Positions 63,868 to 64,000 of a stretch of DNA of 64,000 nt are shown piece by piece. This DNA is from DATARH01 sp963778385 (GTDB taxonomy: Bacteria; Pseudomonadota; Alphaproteobacteria; ATCC43930; CGMCC-115725). The notes below the pieces were generated by a model. The model saw only the letters and a program-made list of their open reading frames with translations. It was not told the DNA's origin and searched no databases. Position 1 is the stretch's first letter. Each line of letters begins with the position of its first letter. Both the position numbers and the translations under genes were made by a program. The DNA lies in assembly GCA_963778385.1 (NCBI GenBank), contig CAVZUA010000026.1:186001-250000 (forward strand), read 5' to 3'.

Positions 63868-64000
63868 ACCGGGTGCTCCCTTGGTGCCGGCGCTTGTGGC
63901 TTTGCCGGCGATGGAGGCTGTGTTGAAGTACCGCTCCGCGGCCGACGGCTTCAGTATGAAAGCGTCGTCGCGGCCATTACAAGACGGGAGGGCCGTGGCG

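Noticed and set aside
1..64000. tRNA, rRNA, transposase, integrase or attachment sites
   Set aside because: None was recognised by eye on either strand; a dedicated RNA and IS search would be decisive.

Overview
The window is GC-rich, densely coded DNA from a motile Gram-negative bacterium. Outer-membrane genes (flagellar L- and P-ring proteins, a TpsB transporter, a TPR/beta-barrel protein) make it diderm. The mix of a UdgX-type uracil-DNA glycosylase, a DUF3175 protein, FecR and CHASE2-cyclase genes and short hairpin intergenic repeats suggests an alphaproteobacterium of the Rhodospirillales/Hyphomicrobiales kind. That placement is inference; no rRNA, tRNA or other phylogenetic marker was seen.

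Region 1 (1-16.3 kb) is a flagellar cluster on the + strand: flgF (5' end outside the window), flgG, flgH, flgI, two-domain flgJ, a small FlgN-like candidate, flgK, flgL, a giant sulfotransferase/glycosyltransferase, flagellin with its own terminator, fliD, fliS and flgM. Many genes overlap or nearly touch, so they are probably co-transcribed in blocks. The order runs from rod and rings to hook-filament junction, filament, cap, chaperone and anti-sigma factor. The sulfotransferase/glycosyltransferase lies between the junction gene flgL and flagellin, which makes filament glycosylation its most economical role.

Region 2 (16.3-33.4 kb) is mixed. It holds a regulator with two HTH domains and an S24-like tail; a large RpfC-like hybrid kinase whose HisKA and HPt histidines are both replaced; a TPR-like repeat protein; a frameshifted D-amino-acid dehydrogenase with a coupled small membrane protein; a tandem-repeat HAF/FG-GAP protein; a Tat-exported solute-binding protein; a glycine-rich secreted protein; an HdeA-like lipoprotein; a cupin; a zinc alcohol dehydrogenase with a coupled HicB-like protein; a D-2-hydroxyacid dehydrogenase; a VOC protein; and several palindromic intergenic repeats.

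Region 3 (33.4-60.3 kb) is dominated by surface and signalling genes. These are a TPR/beta-barrel outer-membrane protein, a FecR protein, a decayed udgX, a small-protein cluster around DUF3175, and a two-partner secretion pair. The TpsA exoprotein would be about 5,150 residues, but an in-frame TAG interrupts it just after the signal peptide. It is followed by a compact set: caspase-like protease with a peptidoglycan-binding domain, two exported proteins (one FecR-like), and a CHASE2 adenylate/guanylate cyclase. This whole segment is the best candidate for an undescribed envelope-sensing or adhesion system.

Region 4 (60.3-64 kb) has two small proteins, a TTC38-like TPR protein and a four-rhodanese protein. 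No tRNA, rRNA, CRISPR array, transposase or integrase was seen.
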